Below, piece after piece: positions 35,105 through 44,432 of a stretch of 64,000 nt of DNA. Position numbers and translations under genes: made by a program. How positions within the stretch are numbered: position 1 is the stretch's first letter; every line of letters begins with the position of its first letter. Source of the stretch: Callipepla californica brunnescens. Its lineage: Eukaryota > Chordata > Aves > Galliformes > Odontophoridae. Location: contig JALIRH010000049.1 of NCBI GenBank assembly GCA_023055505.1, positions 3,100,001 through 3,164,000 on the forward strand, given 5' to 3'. A model generated the notes under the pieces. It did no database searches. It was not told the DNA's origin and was given only the letters and a program-made list of their open reading frames with translations.

Positions 35105-35668
35105 CTTGCGGGGTGATTGTGCCCCTCTACTCTGCTCTCATGAGACCCCACCTTGCAATACTGCACCCAGTTCTGGAGCCTCCAAGCCAAGAAGGACATG
35201 GAGCTGTTGGAGTGGGTCCACTGAGGATGGCCACTAAGACGACCAGAGGGCCAGAGCACCTCGCTACGAGGACAGGCTGAGAGCTGGGGCTCTTCAGACA
35301 GGAAAAGAGAAAGCTCCAGGGGGACCTCATGGCGTACCTGAAGCGGGCCTACTGAAAGCTGGGGCAGGGCTTTTTGTAAGGGCATGTAGCAACAGGATCA
35401 GAGGCTAACGCCTTTCAACTGGAAGAGGGTACATTTAGACTAGACACTAGGAAGAAATTCTTTACTGTGAGGGCGGTGAGACACTGCAACAGGTTGCCCA
35501 GTGAGGTTGTGGATGCCCCTTCCCTGGAGGCGATCAAGGCCAGGCTGCACGGGGCTTTCGACAACCTGGTCGAGTGGGAGCTACCCCTGCCTACAGCAGG
35601 GGGATTGGAACTAAATGATCTTAAGGCTCCCTTCCAACCCAGACCGTTCTATGATTCTATGACCATCC
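35105..35668 (+). mobile_element. CR1 LINE 3' end, plus strand
   Basis: Typical CR1 tail: the GAGACCCCACC...CCAGTTCTGGAGCC region, GGACATGGAGCTGTTGGAG, the AAATTCTTTACTGTGAGGG block, GTTGTGGATGCCCC and the terminal CCTTCCAACCCAGACC followed by TTCTATGATTCTATGA. Truncated at its 5' end. Confidence 0.93.
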
Positions 35669-35702
35669 GTCAGATGAGGCAGCTGCAGTAATGCAGAAAC
35701 AT

Positions 35703-36000
35703 ATCACAGAATCACAGAGTGGTAGGGGTTGGAAGGGACCTCTAGAGATCACCTAGTCCAACCACATTGCCAAAGCAGCTCCCTAGCCCAGGTTGCACAG
35801 GCAGGCGTGCAGGCAGCCTGTGCCAGTGCTCCATCACCCTCACTGTGAAGAAGTTCCCAAGCACACCTGTGCACAACTTCCTATGCTTCAGTTTGTGGCC
35901 ATGTCCTCTTGTCCTGTCGCCACGCTCTACTGAGAAGAGTCCACCCTTGTCCCTTTGCCTCCCACTCCCTACAAAGCTATAAACTAAGGTTGCTCCCACC
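35703..36000 (-). mobile_element. CR1 LINE 3' end, minus strand
   Basis: Starts ATCACAGAATCACAGAGTGG, GGAAGGGACCTCTAGAGATC, then the reverse complement of CR1 tail sequence (GTGAAGAAGTTCCC, CTTCAGTTTGTGGCCATG). It forms a tail-to-tail pair with the preceding copy. Confidence 0.93.
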
Positions 36001-36160
36001 CAACTGTACTGCTTTCAAGGGAAAACAACAACAACAAACCACAATAAACCAGTTGAGCCTCAGCTATAAAATCAGATGTATCCTTTTACTGAAACTCTAT
36101 CTGACAGCAAGCACAAAGTAAGCACTGGGTGTTAGGGACATATTAAATAGAGATACTTGC

Positions 36161-36342
36161 CTGTCTTTCAAATGCTTCGCTTGCACTTGAGTTACGTGGC
36201 CACTGGAAAAATCAAACACTTCTTCACTCAATAGTTTAAGGATCACCGTGTTGTACTGACAAAGGCTTTCACTAGTCCTGCTTGCTCCTACAATATCGCT
36301 TATAAAAACTGGCCAGTGCTTTGGCCATTCCTGTGTCAGAAT
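36161..36342 (-). pseudogene. XPO1-like: XPO1-like exon (HWPVFISDIVGASR segment)
   Basis: 182 nt, acceptor cgcatttcag. It encodes QEWPKHWPVFISDIVGASR, then TSESLCQ, VILKLLSEEVFDFSSGHVTQ and KHLKD. I count about nine differences from the vertebrate CRM1 sequence as I recall it over 61 residues. The intron downstream starts GC (GACAG|gcaagtat), a rare but functional donor type with a strong context. It joins in phase to the two exons upstream. Confidence 0.95.
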
Positions 36343-36415
36343 CTGAAATGCGAAACACCCGTGTGTTAGGTACTTCAGCAAAACCAAATGTCAAGATCTA
36401 TAAACTCCAGCTTAC

Positions 36416-36460
36416 CTGAACAAGAATCACGTTCAGTTTCCCAAGATACACCTTCTCTTT
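36416..36460 (-). pseudogene. XPO1-like: XPO1-like 45-nt exon
   Basis: Acceptor ttctccag, donor gtaagc, encoding KEKVYLGKLNVILVQ. It matches the CRM1 stretch VEKEKVYIGKLN that follows the exon below. Short, but flanked by perfect splice sites and collinear. Confidence 0.95.
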
Positions 36461-36536
36461 CTGGAGAATGGAAAAGACAAGTCAGATTATGCGTCGTATT
36501 TACCTCCCTTTTTCTCCCCTGAAAGAATTCACTCAC

Positions 36537-36598
36537 TTCTACACATGTTGGATCAGACGATGTCTTGATAATTAGGCCAGCAACATACTTCTCTGTAC
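36537..36598 (-). pseudogene. XPO1-like: XPO1-like exon (GLIIKTSSDPTCVE)
   Basis: 62 nt, acceptor tttctgcag, donor gtgagt. It encodes TEKYVAGLIIKTSSDPTCVE, an N-terminal HEAT/CRIME-domain segment of CRM1 that contacts Ran. It is the most 5' XPO1 exon I can find; exons for the first roughly 100 residues are absent upstream. Confidence 0.95.
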
Positions 36599-37689
36599 CT
36601 GCAGAAAAATGGAGAAATATCTTAACTAAGCCAGGTGTAACAAAGAGTGTTTCTGAACCAAAATTCTTGCCACATCATTAAAATGAGGGTTTAAGGGTTC
36701 AGTCCAACGCTATCTGAGTTGACTCAGAGCCCACGTTACATAACGTATGTGCTGGTGCCAACTGGCAAGTAAAATGCTGTTACTGCTGAGGATATTGCAG
36801 CCCATCTACGTGTGTGTGTGTGCCTGCAAATGCACGTTCTTGTTATTAGGCAGACAAGTGTTCTTATTAAATTATTTAACAACGTAAGAAAAGCTCACGA
36901 TTAATAGTTCTATACATTAATACCTTCACTGCAGAAGTGATATCCCTAATGCTCATGTGGAGATGACCAATTTTCTAACTTGCAGTGCCTTCAGAAAGCT
37001 CACAAACTAAGAAAACAGAAGTAGCCTTGTCACTTGCATATGTTAACCCTATATTTTCTATGTGACCCAAGAGAATTCCTCTTCACTGGATGCAGTGCAG
37101 GCAAGCAAAAGGGTTGGACAGAGGTTTTAATGACTATGCATGTACCTTGCTATTTAACTTGAAGAAGTCAAAATCCAGTGGATGTACCACTTCTTCAAGA
37201 AGACAGTCAACAGTACAGACAAAACACAGACTACTGCTGTTTCAAGTTATCAGCTAACTAAAAGGAATGCCTTCTTCACAGAAATGTCATTTTTTCCCCT
37301 AGTCACTAGTCTAAATTAGAAATCCTTCCTAGCACTTTAGCAAAAGCAGTCATTTTTTTGCACTCTGGGCCTGAGCAAAACATCCCTTCAGGTTTTAACT
37401 GCATTTTCAAGAAATGTGGAAACAACAGGTCTGGAAGTGACATGACTTGAGCTATACCACACAACAGCTGCTCTCCAGGCTTTTCTGACCCCAGATTAAG
37501 TTCTTCATCATTATCAACCAGGATCAATACACACTAATCCAGAGGAATACTTGATAACAAGACATACCATTGTCAAGCACCGGTCTCAGCCCACGGATGG
37601 GGACTGCTGAATCACAGCCTGAACCACTGATGGATCACCTGAGGCGAGCACGGAGTCAGCCATGGGAGCACAGGTGAAGGCAATGCACC
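36599..37689. other. No recognisable feature
   Basis: AT-rich, with a short GT run near 36812. No N-terminal XPO1 exon could be recognised here. Confidence 0.4.
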
Positions 37690-37805
37690 TGTGCCAATTC
37701 ACCAATGGCCACAAACTGAAGCAGAGGAAGTGGTGCACAGGTGTGCTTGGGAACTCCTTCACAGTGAGGGCCACGGAGCACTGGAACAGGCTGCCTGTGC
37801 TACTA
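37690..37805 (+). mobile_element. CR1 LINE fragment, plus strand
   Basis: ATGGCCACAAACTGAAGCA, then GTGCTTGGGAACTCC, ACAGTGAGGGCCACGGAGCA and GGAACAGGCTGCC. A short internal piece of a CR1 3' region. Confidence 0.85.
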
Positions 37806-38165
37806 GAATTCAACTGTTCATTTACAACCTCAGTGCCATGCTAGCAGCAATCCAGCCCTGAGAACATCTGCAGATGGAAACAGCTGCTCAGCTTATCCAC
37901 TGGAGCTGTTCAGAGGCTCAGCTAGTAGAAAACTGGTTAACAAAAAGTCCAGTTCATCTGAAAATTGCTTGGAACCTACCCTCTGCCAGCCTCACTCCAA
38001 TAGCGCCTGAGAGGCAGTGTTCCTCCTCCCTGTGTCCCACAGGGGTTAACCAGTACGTCAGCAAAGCCCTTCCAAAGTTCCTGGATCAGTACTGCACATT
38101 GCAGTCCTTACGGGAAAGCAGCTCCTCTACAGAGGGAGACGGACAGACAACAACCGAACCACTTT

Positions 38166-38303
38166 CTAAAGGGAAACCATCGCTGGGAGCGCCCTGGACG
38201 ACACCATCTGGAAGATGAAGGCCACCAAGAGCTCCGGGAAATACAGGCGCACCTGGGGGTCGTACTGCGCACGCTGAACGATCTGATGCAGTGCTACGGT
38301 CGC
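38166..38303 (-). pseudogene. MROH-like HEAT-repeat exon
   Basis: After a strong acceptor (gctttcctcag) the minus strand encodes ATVALHQIVQRAQYDPQVRL and then YFPELLVAFIFQ, ending in TAG at 38166-38168. The Y-F-P-x-L-L-x-A-x-x-F-Q pattern is familiar to me from maestro HEAT-like repeat (MROH) proteins, which are amplified in birds. No donor was identified, so it may be a terminal exon or a truncated copy. Assignment is tentative. Confidence 0.5.
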
Positions 38304-38655
38304 CTGAGGAAAGCACCCGGGCAGTGCTCAGCACCAAACTGCTCCCCCGGGGATGGCGGGGGGGAAATGGGAGAGCAAAGGGGAAGGGGGCTCCCCGGGG
38401 ACCCCCAAACTCACGGCCAGAGGAAGGCTGCCGATCTCGGTCTCCTGGCTCAGCGGCGCCATCTCCAGCAGCTGCAGCACCCAACCCAACTCTAACCACC
38501 AGCACTCCACCCAACCCAACCCTACATGGCCTTCCTGCACCCAAACAATCCAACCCCCAAGACCCAACCCAACCCCAACGCTGGCCCCCAATCCAAACCC
38601 CACTCTGACCCTACCACGGGTTCAACCCCCCAGCAATCAGCTGCCGGTTGCTCAC

Positions 38656-38805
38656 ATCATCGGGTGTAGGCTTGAAATTGCCCATCAGGGCAGCCATCAT
38701 GGTGGCAGCCACCTGCGTGTGGGAGTTGCTGCAGTCTCTCATGCCCTGCAGTGCCACGAGGATGAGGTCGGTGTTCTCCGACGAGTGGAAGTGCTTTGCA
38801 AAGCG
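38656..38805 (-). CDS. MROH-like HEAT-repeat exon
   Basis: 150 nt between acceptor cccccag and donor gtgagc. It encodes RFAKHFHSSENTDLILVALQ, GMRDCSNSHTQVAATMM and KPTPDD, a two-helix HEAT-like pattern. Same strand as the neighbouring MROH-like exons, open, consensus splice sites. Whether the gene is alive cannot be judged from these pieces. Confidence 0.5.
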
Positions 38806-38907
38806 CTGGGGGGAATGAACACAGAGGGGGGGAGGAACGTCAGATGTGTTCCCCCCATTCCCACAGACTCCTCAGTCACAAATCCCACGGCCGTGAGCCC
38901 TCCTCAC

Positions 38908-38982
38908 CAGCACAATGTCCCTGGTGCAGGTGGACAGGAAGAACTCACTGTCATCTTCCCACTCCTTGAGTTTCTTCTTCTT
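38908..38982 (-). CDS. Candidate exon upstream of the MROH-like exon
   Basis: 75 nt, acceptor ccccgtag, donor gtgagg. It encodes KKKLKEWEDDSEFFLSTCTR and DIVL in an open frame. It lies directly against the minisatellite on its 5' side. I do not recognise the peptide; it is grouped by strand, spacing and splice sites only. Confidence 0.4.
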
Positions 38983-38984
38983 CT

Positions 38985-39285
38985 ACGGGGCTATGGGTCT
39001 CTCTATGGGTCCCTGTGGGTCTCCATGGGTTTCTGTGGATCTCTATGGGTCCCAGTGTCTCTCTATGGGTCCCTATAGGTCCTTATGAGTCCCTGTGTCT
39101 CTCTATGGGTCCCTATGGGTCCCAGTGTCTCTCTATGGGTCTCTGAAGGAGTGCTCAGGCACTGGAATGGCCTGACCTCATGTATCTATGAATCTAGTTT
39201 CTGTGGGGTCTCTATTGGTCTCCATGGGTCCCCATGGGTCTCTGTGGATCCCTAAGGGTCTCTATGGGACCCAGTGTCTGTCTGA
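38985..39285. repeat. TATGGGTCTC-type minisatellite, block 1
   Basis: Imperfect 9-12 bp units such as TATGGGTCTC and TATGGGTCCC, with an interposed phrase GGCACTGGAATGGCCTGACC followed by TATCTATGAATCTA near 39155-39195. Confidence 0.9.
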
Positions 39286-39407
39286 AGGAAGAGGAGCTGC
39301 TGCTCTGCCCCGCAGCCCCCTGGCTCACCTCGGAAGGTTTTGGGGCGAGAGAGGGGAGGGGGGGAGGAACAGCCGTACTGTGTGTAGCCCCCATGGGCAG
39401 AGCTCAC

Positions 39408-39497
39408 CTGCAAGACGCCGTGCAGCTCCTCACCAATGCTGCTGCTGGGGCGGACAAACAGCAGCGTGTGCAGCATTTGGTCCAGAGCCCTCAGGGT
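39408..39497 (-). CDS. MROH-like exon (ALDQMLHTLLF), copy A
   Basis: 90 nt, acceptor tccttcccacag, donor CAG|gtgagc. It encodes TLRALDQMLHTLLFVRP, then SSSIGEELHGVLQ. This pattern is what I associate with the avian MROH family. It is the first coding-looking exon downstream (minus strand) of the CpG island, with a second copy at 41344-41433. Confidence 0.55.
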
Positions 39498-39539
39498 CTG
39501 TGGGAAGGATGGGGGAGGGGAGCACAGCCAGACCCTGTC

Positions 39540-39930
39540 CTGCAAGGCTCTGAGGAGCCGCGCTTCCCCATCCCGCGCTCACGTGACGCTCACCCCGTCC
39601 GCTTCGACTCACCACAGCTCACTCTCCTCGCCCGGACTCGCCCTCACTTGGCATGGCGGGCCGGGCACGGCCACCGGCACTGCGCACGCTCGGCTTCCCG
39701 CACCGCTCGTCCAATCGCCGCTCCTCCCGAGCTTTGGGTGACGGCGACTCCAGCCAATCGGCTCTGCGCAGACCGAGGGGGCGGGCGCCGCGCAGGGCCA
39801 ATCACTCACGGTGCCGGAGCTCGAGCGGGAAAAGGGGCAGGGGGAGGGACTGCGTAGAACAGGCAGCGGTCGCAACCAATGAGAAGGCCCGATGGGAAGG
39901 GCCGGCCAATAGGAGAGGCGGTGTCCGGGG
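39540..39930 (-). promoter_or_regulatory. CpG-island promoter with five CCAAT boxes, copy A
   Basis: GC- and CpG-rich. CCAAT occurs at 39711, 39754, 39798, 39876 and 39906, plus GGGGCGGGCGCC GC-box-like sequence. A donor-like GTG|GTGAGTC on the minus strand near 39610 would end a short first exon. Direction is inferred from the downstream minus-strand exon. Confidence 0.65.
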
Positions 39931-39934
39931 CTAT

Positions 39935-40160
39935 GGGTCGCTGGGTCTCTATTGGTTTCTGTGGGGGCCCTAGGAGTCTCTCTATGGGTCTCTGTGGGTC
40001 CCAGTGTGTCCCTATCGGTCCTTATTAATCTCTATGGGTCTCTGTGTGTCCCAGCGTCTCTCTATGGTCTATGAAGGTGTGCTCAGACACTGGAATGGCC
40101 TGACCTCATGTATCTATGAATCTATGGGTCTCTATGGGTTCCTATTGGGGTCTATGGGGT
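39935..40160. repeat. TATGGGTCTC-type minisatellite, block 2
   Basis: Resumes right after the CpG island. It carries the GTGCTCAGACACTGGAATGG phrase near 40080. Confidence 0.85.
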
Positions 40161-40699
40161 ATTTCTCCTAAAAAGAGTCAGTTTTATCATTTCACTTTGG
40201 CTCGTGAAAATAATCTGGAAGACTTTACTAGAAGATACACATTTCTTGGGATTAAGGAAACTTTCTTCTTCTGCAATCTTCGGAAGCACAAAAGGCAGGG
40301 AAAATAAGAACAGAATGCTTAAGCTATCATCAGGTGATCGCACAACTTTAGACAGTCGTTTTACCCTGTAAAACCCTTCAGTTTTTTTCCTAGAAGTCGG
40401 TAAGGCTGCTTCTAACAGAATGAGGGAAACCTTTTCAAGAGCTAGGCTGCATCTGCCACCTGTTTAGAGTAGAGGGAAGAAAAATCATCACAATCGATGA
40501 AATCTCCTTCTTCAAAAACGCATTTTCACTGACATTTACTATTATATTTCCATCAGTAAACTGGAACTTCTAATCACATCTTCACAGAGATACTAAAAAC
40601 TCACAGCAGAACATGGAAATTCAATGAATGAGTTCAGAAACCAGTAGTTATTAAAGAAGACCAAGTATGGTAAATGGTAATGGTAAAAAATGGCCTGAT
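40161..40699. other. AT-rich spacer between minisatellite blocks
   Basis: No exon or known repeat recognised. Confidence 0.4.
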
Positions 40700-41220
40700 C
40701 TCACGTCTCTATGAATCTCTGGGTCTCTGTGCGCCCCTATGGGTCTCCATGGGTCTCTATGATTCCTATGGGTCCCATTGTGTCCCTATAGATCCCTATG
40801 GGTCTCTATGGGTCCCCGTGTGTCCCTATGGGTCTCTGTGGATCCCTATGGGACCCAGTGTCTCTCTATGGGTCCCTATAGGTCTCTGTGGATCCCTATG
40901 GGTCTCTATGAGTCTCTCTGGGACCCAAGTGTCTCTCTATAGGTCCCTATAGGCCTCTATGGGTCCCTCTGGGACCCAATGTCTCTCTATGGGTCCCAGC
41001 GTCTCTCTATGGGTCTCTGAAGGAGTGCTCAGGTACTGGAATGGCCTGACCTCATGTATCTACGAATCTATGGGATCTGTGGATCCCTATGGGTCTCTTT
41101 GGGACCCAGTGTCTCCCTATGGGTCCTTGTGGGTCCCAATGTCTCTCTGTGGGTCCCTATGGGTCTCTGAGGGCCCCTATGGGTCCCTATGGGTCACTGT
41201 GGGCCCCTGTGGGTCTCTGA
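40700..41220. repeat. TATGGGTCTC-type minisatellite, block 3
   Basis: The longest pure stretch of the family at this locus, again with the CAGGTACTGGAATGGCC phrase near 41030. Confidence 0.9.
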
Positions 41221-41343
41221 AGGAAGAGGAGCTGCTGCTCTGCCCCGCAGCCCCCTGGCTCACCTCGGAAGGTTTGTGGGGTGAGAGAGGGGAGGGGGGG
41301 AGGAACAGCCGTACTGTGGGTAGCCCCCATGGGCAGAGCTCAC

Positions 41344-41433
41344 CTGCAAGACGCCGTGCAGCTCCTCACCAATGCTGCTGCTGGGGCGGACAAACAGCAG
41401 CGTGTGCAGCATTTGGTCCAGAGCCCTCAGGGT
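41344..41433 (-). CDS. MROH-like exon (ALDQMLHTLLF), copy B
   Basis: Same 90-nt exon with the same splice sites and the same open frame as 39408-39497. If both islands are active, they could serve as alternative or duplicated 5' ends of one minus-strand gene. The upstream copy could also be a non-functional by-product. Confidence 0.5.
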
Positions 41434-41479
41434 CTGTGGGAAGGATGGGGGAGGGGAGCACAGCCAGACCCTGTCCTGC

Positions 41480-41855
41480 AAGGCTCTGAGGAGCCGCGCT
41501 TCCCCATCCCGCGCTCACGTGACGCTCACCCCCGTCCGCTTCGACTCACCACAGCTCACTCTCCTCGCCCGGACTCGCCCTCACTTGGCATGGCGGGCCG
41601 GGCACGGCCACCGGCACTGCGCACGCTCGGCTTCCCGCACCGCTCGTCCAATCGCCGCTCCTCCCGGGCTTTGGGTGACGGCGACTCCAGCCAATCGGCT
41701 CTGCGAAGACCGAGGAGGCGGGCGCCGCGCGGGGCCAATCACTCTCGGCGCCGGAGCTCCAGCGGGAAAAGGGGCAGGGGGAGGGACTGCGTAGAACAGG
41801 CAGCGGTCGCAACCAATGAGAAGGCCCGATGGGAAGGGCCGGCCAATAGGAGAGG
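41480..41855 (-). promoter_or_regulatory. CpG-island promoter with CCAAT boxes, copy B
   Basis: Same arrangement of CCAAT boxes and GC-rich sequence as copy A, with small changes (for example GGAGGCGGGCGCC). Confidence 0.65.
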
Positions 41856-41869
41856 CGGTGTCCGGGGCT

Positions 41870-42440
41870 ATGGGCCTATGTGTCTCTATGGGTCCCTGTG
41901 GGGGCCCTATGGGTCTCTCTGTGGGTTCCTCTATGGGCCTCTGTGGTTCTCTGTGGGTCTCCATGGACCTCTGTGGGTCCCAGTGTGTCCCTATGTGTCT
42001 CTCTGTGGGTCTCTATGGGTCCCAATGTCTCTTTATGGGTCCCTACAGGTCCCTATGAGTCCATGTGGGTCCCAGTGTCTCTCTATGGGTCTCTGAAGGA
42101 GTGCTCCGGCACTGGGATGGCCTGACCTCATGTATTTATGAATCTATGGGTCTCTGTGGGGTCTCTATGGGTCTCCGTGGGTCCCTATGGGGGTCTATGA
42201 TGTCTCTGGGTCTCTATGGGTCTCTGTGGGTCCCAATGTGTCCCTATGGTTCTCTGTGGGGTCTCCATGGGTCCCAGTGTGTTTCTATGGGCCTCTGTAG
42301 ATCCTTAAGGGTCTCTTTGGGTCCCAGTGTCTCTCTATGGGTCCCTATGGGTCTCTGTGGGTCCCAGGGTCTCTATGGGTCTCTGTGGGTCCCAATGGGT
42401 CTCTATGGGTCTCTATGGGTCCCTATGGTCTCCAGGGCCC
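41870..42440. repeat. TATGGGTCTC-type minisatellite, block 4
   Basis: Follows CpG island B. Contains the GTGCTCCGGCACTGGGATGG phrase near 42100. Confidence 0.9.
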
Positions 42441-42720
42441 CATGGCCAGAGCCCCTCAAGCCCCTTGCTTCTGAGTCCTGGCAGTGCTTTGGATTGCAGC
42501 CTGCTGACAGCTGTGGGCATCTCCACTTTTTTTTCCACAGAAAACAAACCCAGCCCCTTCCTTGCATTCAATGGCAGGAGTTGGAGGTGCTCTCTTGGAT
42601 TCCAGAGCATTCTGCCCTGTTATCTGCAGCACCACAACCTCTGCAGCTCCTGAGGTAGCCGGGCAGCAGGACATCCAGAAACGTGGAATGCTGTTGGACA
42701 TTTTTGTCCCCACTCATCAC
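42441..42720. other. No recognisable feature
   Basis: Contains a polypyrimidine-CAG at about 42522-42540 that resembles a plus-strand acceptor, but no credible exon follows. Confidence 0.3.
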
Positions 42721-42766
42721 TGGTTTAGGTTTATGGATTAGGTTTAGGGTTTGGGATCTGTGATTC
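42721..42766 (+). repeat. Short TTAGGG-like patch
   Basis: GGTTTAGGTTTATGGATTAG followed by GTTTAGGGTTTGGG. Confidence 0.6.
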
Positions 42767-43235
42767 CGCTTCCGAATGATACCTGTAACAAGAAACATTC
42801 CTGCAAAGGCATCTTTGAAAAGCAGGTAGAAGAGATGTGGTGTCTATTAGTTTATAACACAATAAATATGATAGCACTTTTTGGTGAATGAGGTCACCAG
42901 GTGAGAAAATTCCATCCTAATGGTTATGTTTTAACATAGCTGTGAATTAAAACTATGCTTTGTGTTCTGAAATTTACTTTCTACACTGGGGTTACTGAGG
43001 AGCACGTGCAGGGTGTAGCAGTGCTTATGGCAGTGTCTGAACAGAGCAGAGCAGGATTTTGTTCATTGGCCCAGTGTATCCTTGTCCTTGCATAGCCATC
43101 TTTAGACCAGAGAGATAAAAGGAGGCTAAAAATTAGTCAAACAGGTTTCTTTGGTTGGGTTAACATTCTTTCCTGGGCTCTTGTGCTAGAAATGCTTGTT
43201 TGTTTCATATTTTTACAGAGGACTTCCAGGGAAAT
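42767..43235. other. No recognisable feature
   Basis: Spacer between two telomere-like patches. No exon or repeat family recognised. Confidence 0.4.
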
Positions 43236-43978
43236 GGAAGCCCTAGCCCCTCTAATTCTAGCCCTAACCCTAGCCCTAACTCCTCTAACCCTTGCCCTAG
43301 CCTTAGCATAGCCCCTCTAACCCTAGCAGTAGCCTTAGTCCTATCCACTCTAACCCTAGCCCTAGCCATAGTCCTAGCCCTAGCCCGTCTAACCCTACTC
43401 CTAACCCTATTCCTAGCCCCAATAACCCTAGCCCTAACCCTAGCCCTAGACCCTCTAACCTTAGCCCTAACACTAGCTTTAACAATAGCCCCTCTAACCC
43501 TATCCCTGGCCCAAGCCCTAGCCCCTCTAACCCTAGCACGAACCCTAGCCTCTCAAACCCTTGCCCTAGCCCATGCCCTAGCCCTAGCCTAGCTAACCCT
43601 AGCCGTAGCCATAACCCTAGCCACTCTAACACTTGCACTAGCCCAAGCCACTGCCCCTCTAACCCTAGCCCAAGCCCTAGCTATAACACCTCTAATACTA
43701 GCCGTAGCCCTAACCCAAGCCCCTCTAAACCTTGCCTTAACCCTAGTTCCTCTAAACCTTTTCCTAGCCCTCGCCTTAGCCCCTCTAATTCTAGCCGTAG
43801 CCCTAGCCCTAGCCCGTTTAAACCTATCCCTAACCATAACCCAAGCCGTAGCCCCTCTAACCCTAGCCCAATCCCTAGCCCCTCTATCCCTAACACTAAC
43901 CCTAGCCCTAGCCCCTCTAACCCAAGCCTTAGCCTTAGACATAGCCCCTCTAACCCTAGCAGCAGCCCTAGACCAATC
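43236..43978 (-). repeat. Degenerate telomere-like repeat, C-rich orientation
   Basis: About 740 bp of CCCTAGCCCTAACCCTAG-type hexamer/heptamer units, regularly broken by CCCCTCTAA. Its reverse complement reads GGCTAGGGTTAGAGGGG, the same unit as 21659-21866. ORFs here (Leu/Ala/Thr-rich) are repeat artefacts. Confidence 0.92.
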
Positions 43979-44341
43979 CTTTGCCTTTGAAGTGTTCACC
44001 AAGACAACTTTCAAAGACTTCTTTCAGAAGTGCTTCAATGAAATGCGGAAAATCTTTTCTTTAATATTCTTTTTCTTTTTTTCTTTTTTTGAAAAGAAAA
44101 AGCATGAAAAGAGCGACAGGATGCCTCTTTCATTGTCACAGAGATTGCAAACTTTGCAGGATCTACGTGGCATCAGAAAGCCATTAATATGTGGCTCATG
44201 ATATGGGCTTTGAAGCACAACCACCAACTCAGAAAGGCAGAAAAAGCCCACATACAGTGTTAAAAGAGACACATCCATGTAAAAATCTCTCAAGGTAAGA
44301 TAACCATTTGACAGCCTCCCAATATCTAACAATGTTTTCAC
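43979..44341. other. AT-rich sequence, no feature recognised
   Basis: T-rich run near 44070. Lies just 3' (minus) of a candidate exon. Confidence 0.3.
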
Positions 44342-44432
44342 CTTCGCGTTTTTTAAGACTTGTAATGATGCCATACATCCCTTGGTAGTGTAAACATAAA
44401 CATGAGTGCAGGTATACTTCATCTCACGCATT
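44342..44432 (-). CDS. Candidate exon of an unidentified gene
   Basis: 91 nt, acceptor cgtctatttag, possible donor AAG|gtgaaa. The frame includes MREMKYTCTHVYVYTTKG and SLQVLKNAK. It is open, with plausible splice sites, on the same strand as the candidate exons at 46.8, 48.9 and 51.5 kb. Product not recognised. Confidence 0.3.

Larger units (their letters stand above)
39282..39938. repeat. Promoter-plus-exon segmental duplication, copy A
   Basis: About 650 bp nearly identical to 41217-41875. It includes the 39408-39497 exon and the CpG island. A few point differences are visible (for example near 39590, 39690, 39776 and 39810). Confidence 0.95.
41217..41875. repeat. Promoter-plus-exon segmental duplication, copy B
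   Basis: Partner of copy A, offset about 1,936 bp. Both copies are flanked on each side by the same minisatellite, the likely substrate for unequal exchange. Confidence 0.95.

Noticed and set aside
37306..37527. 73-codon minus-strand ORF (MILVDNDEELNLG)
   Set aside because: Considered as an N-terminal XPO1 exon, but there is no similarity and no donor or acceptor pair.
38353..39078. 241-codon plus-strand ORF
   Set aside because: It runs antisense across three spliced minus-strand exons and into a minisatellite. The opposite strand has the splice sites.
43200..43592. 130-codon Leu/Ala/Thr-rich ORF
   Set aside because: Lies wholly in the telomere-like C-rich repeat; compositional artefact.
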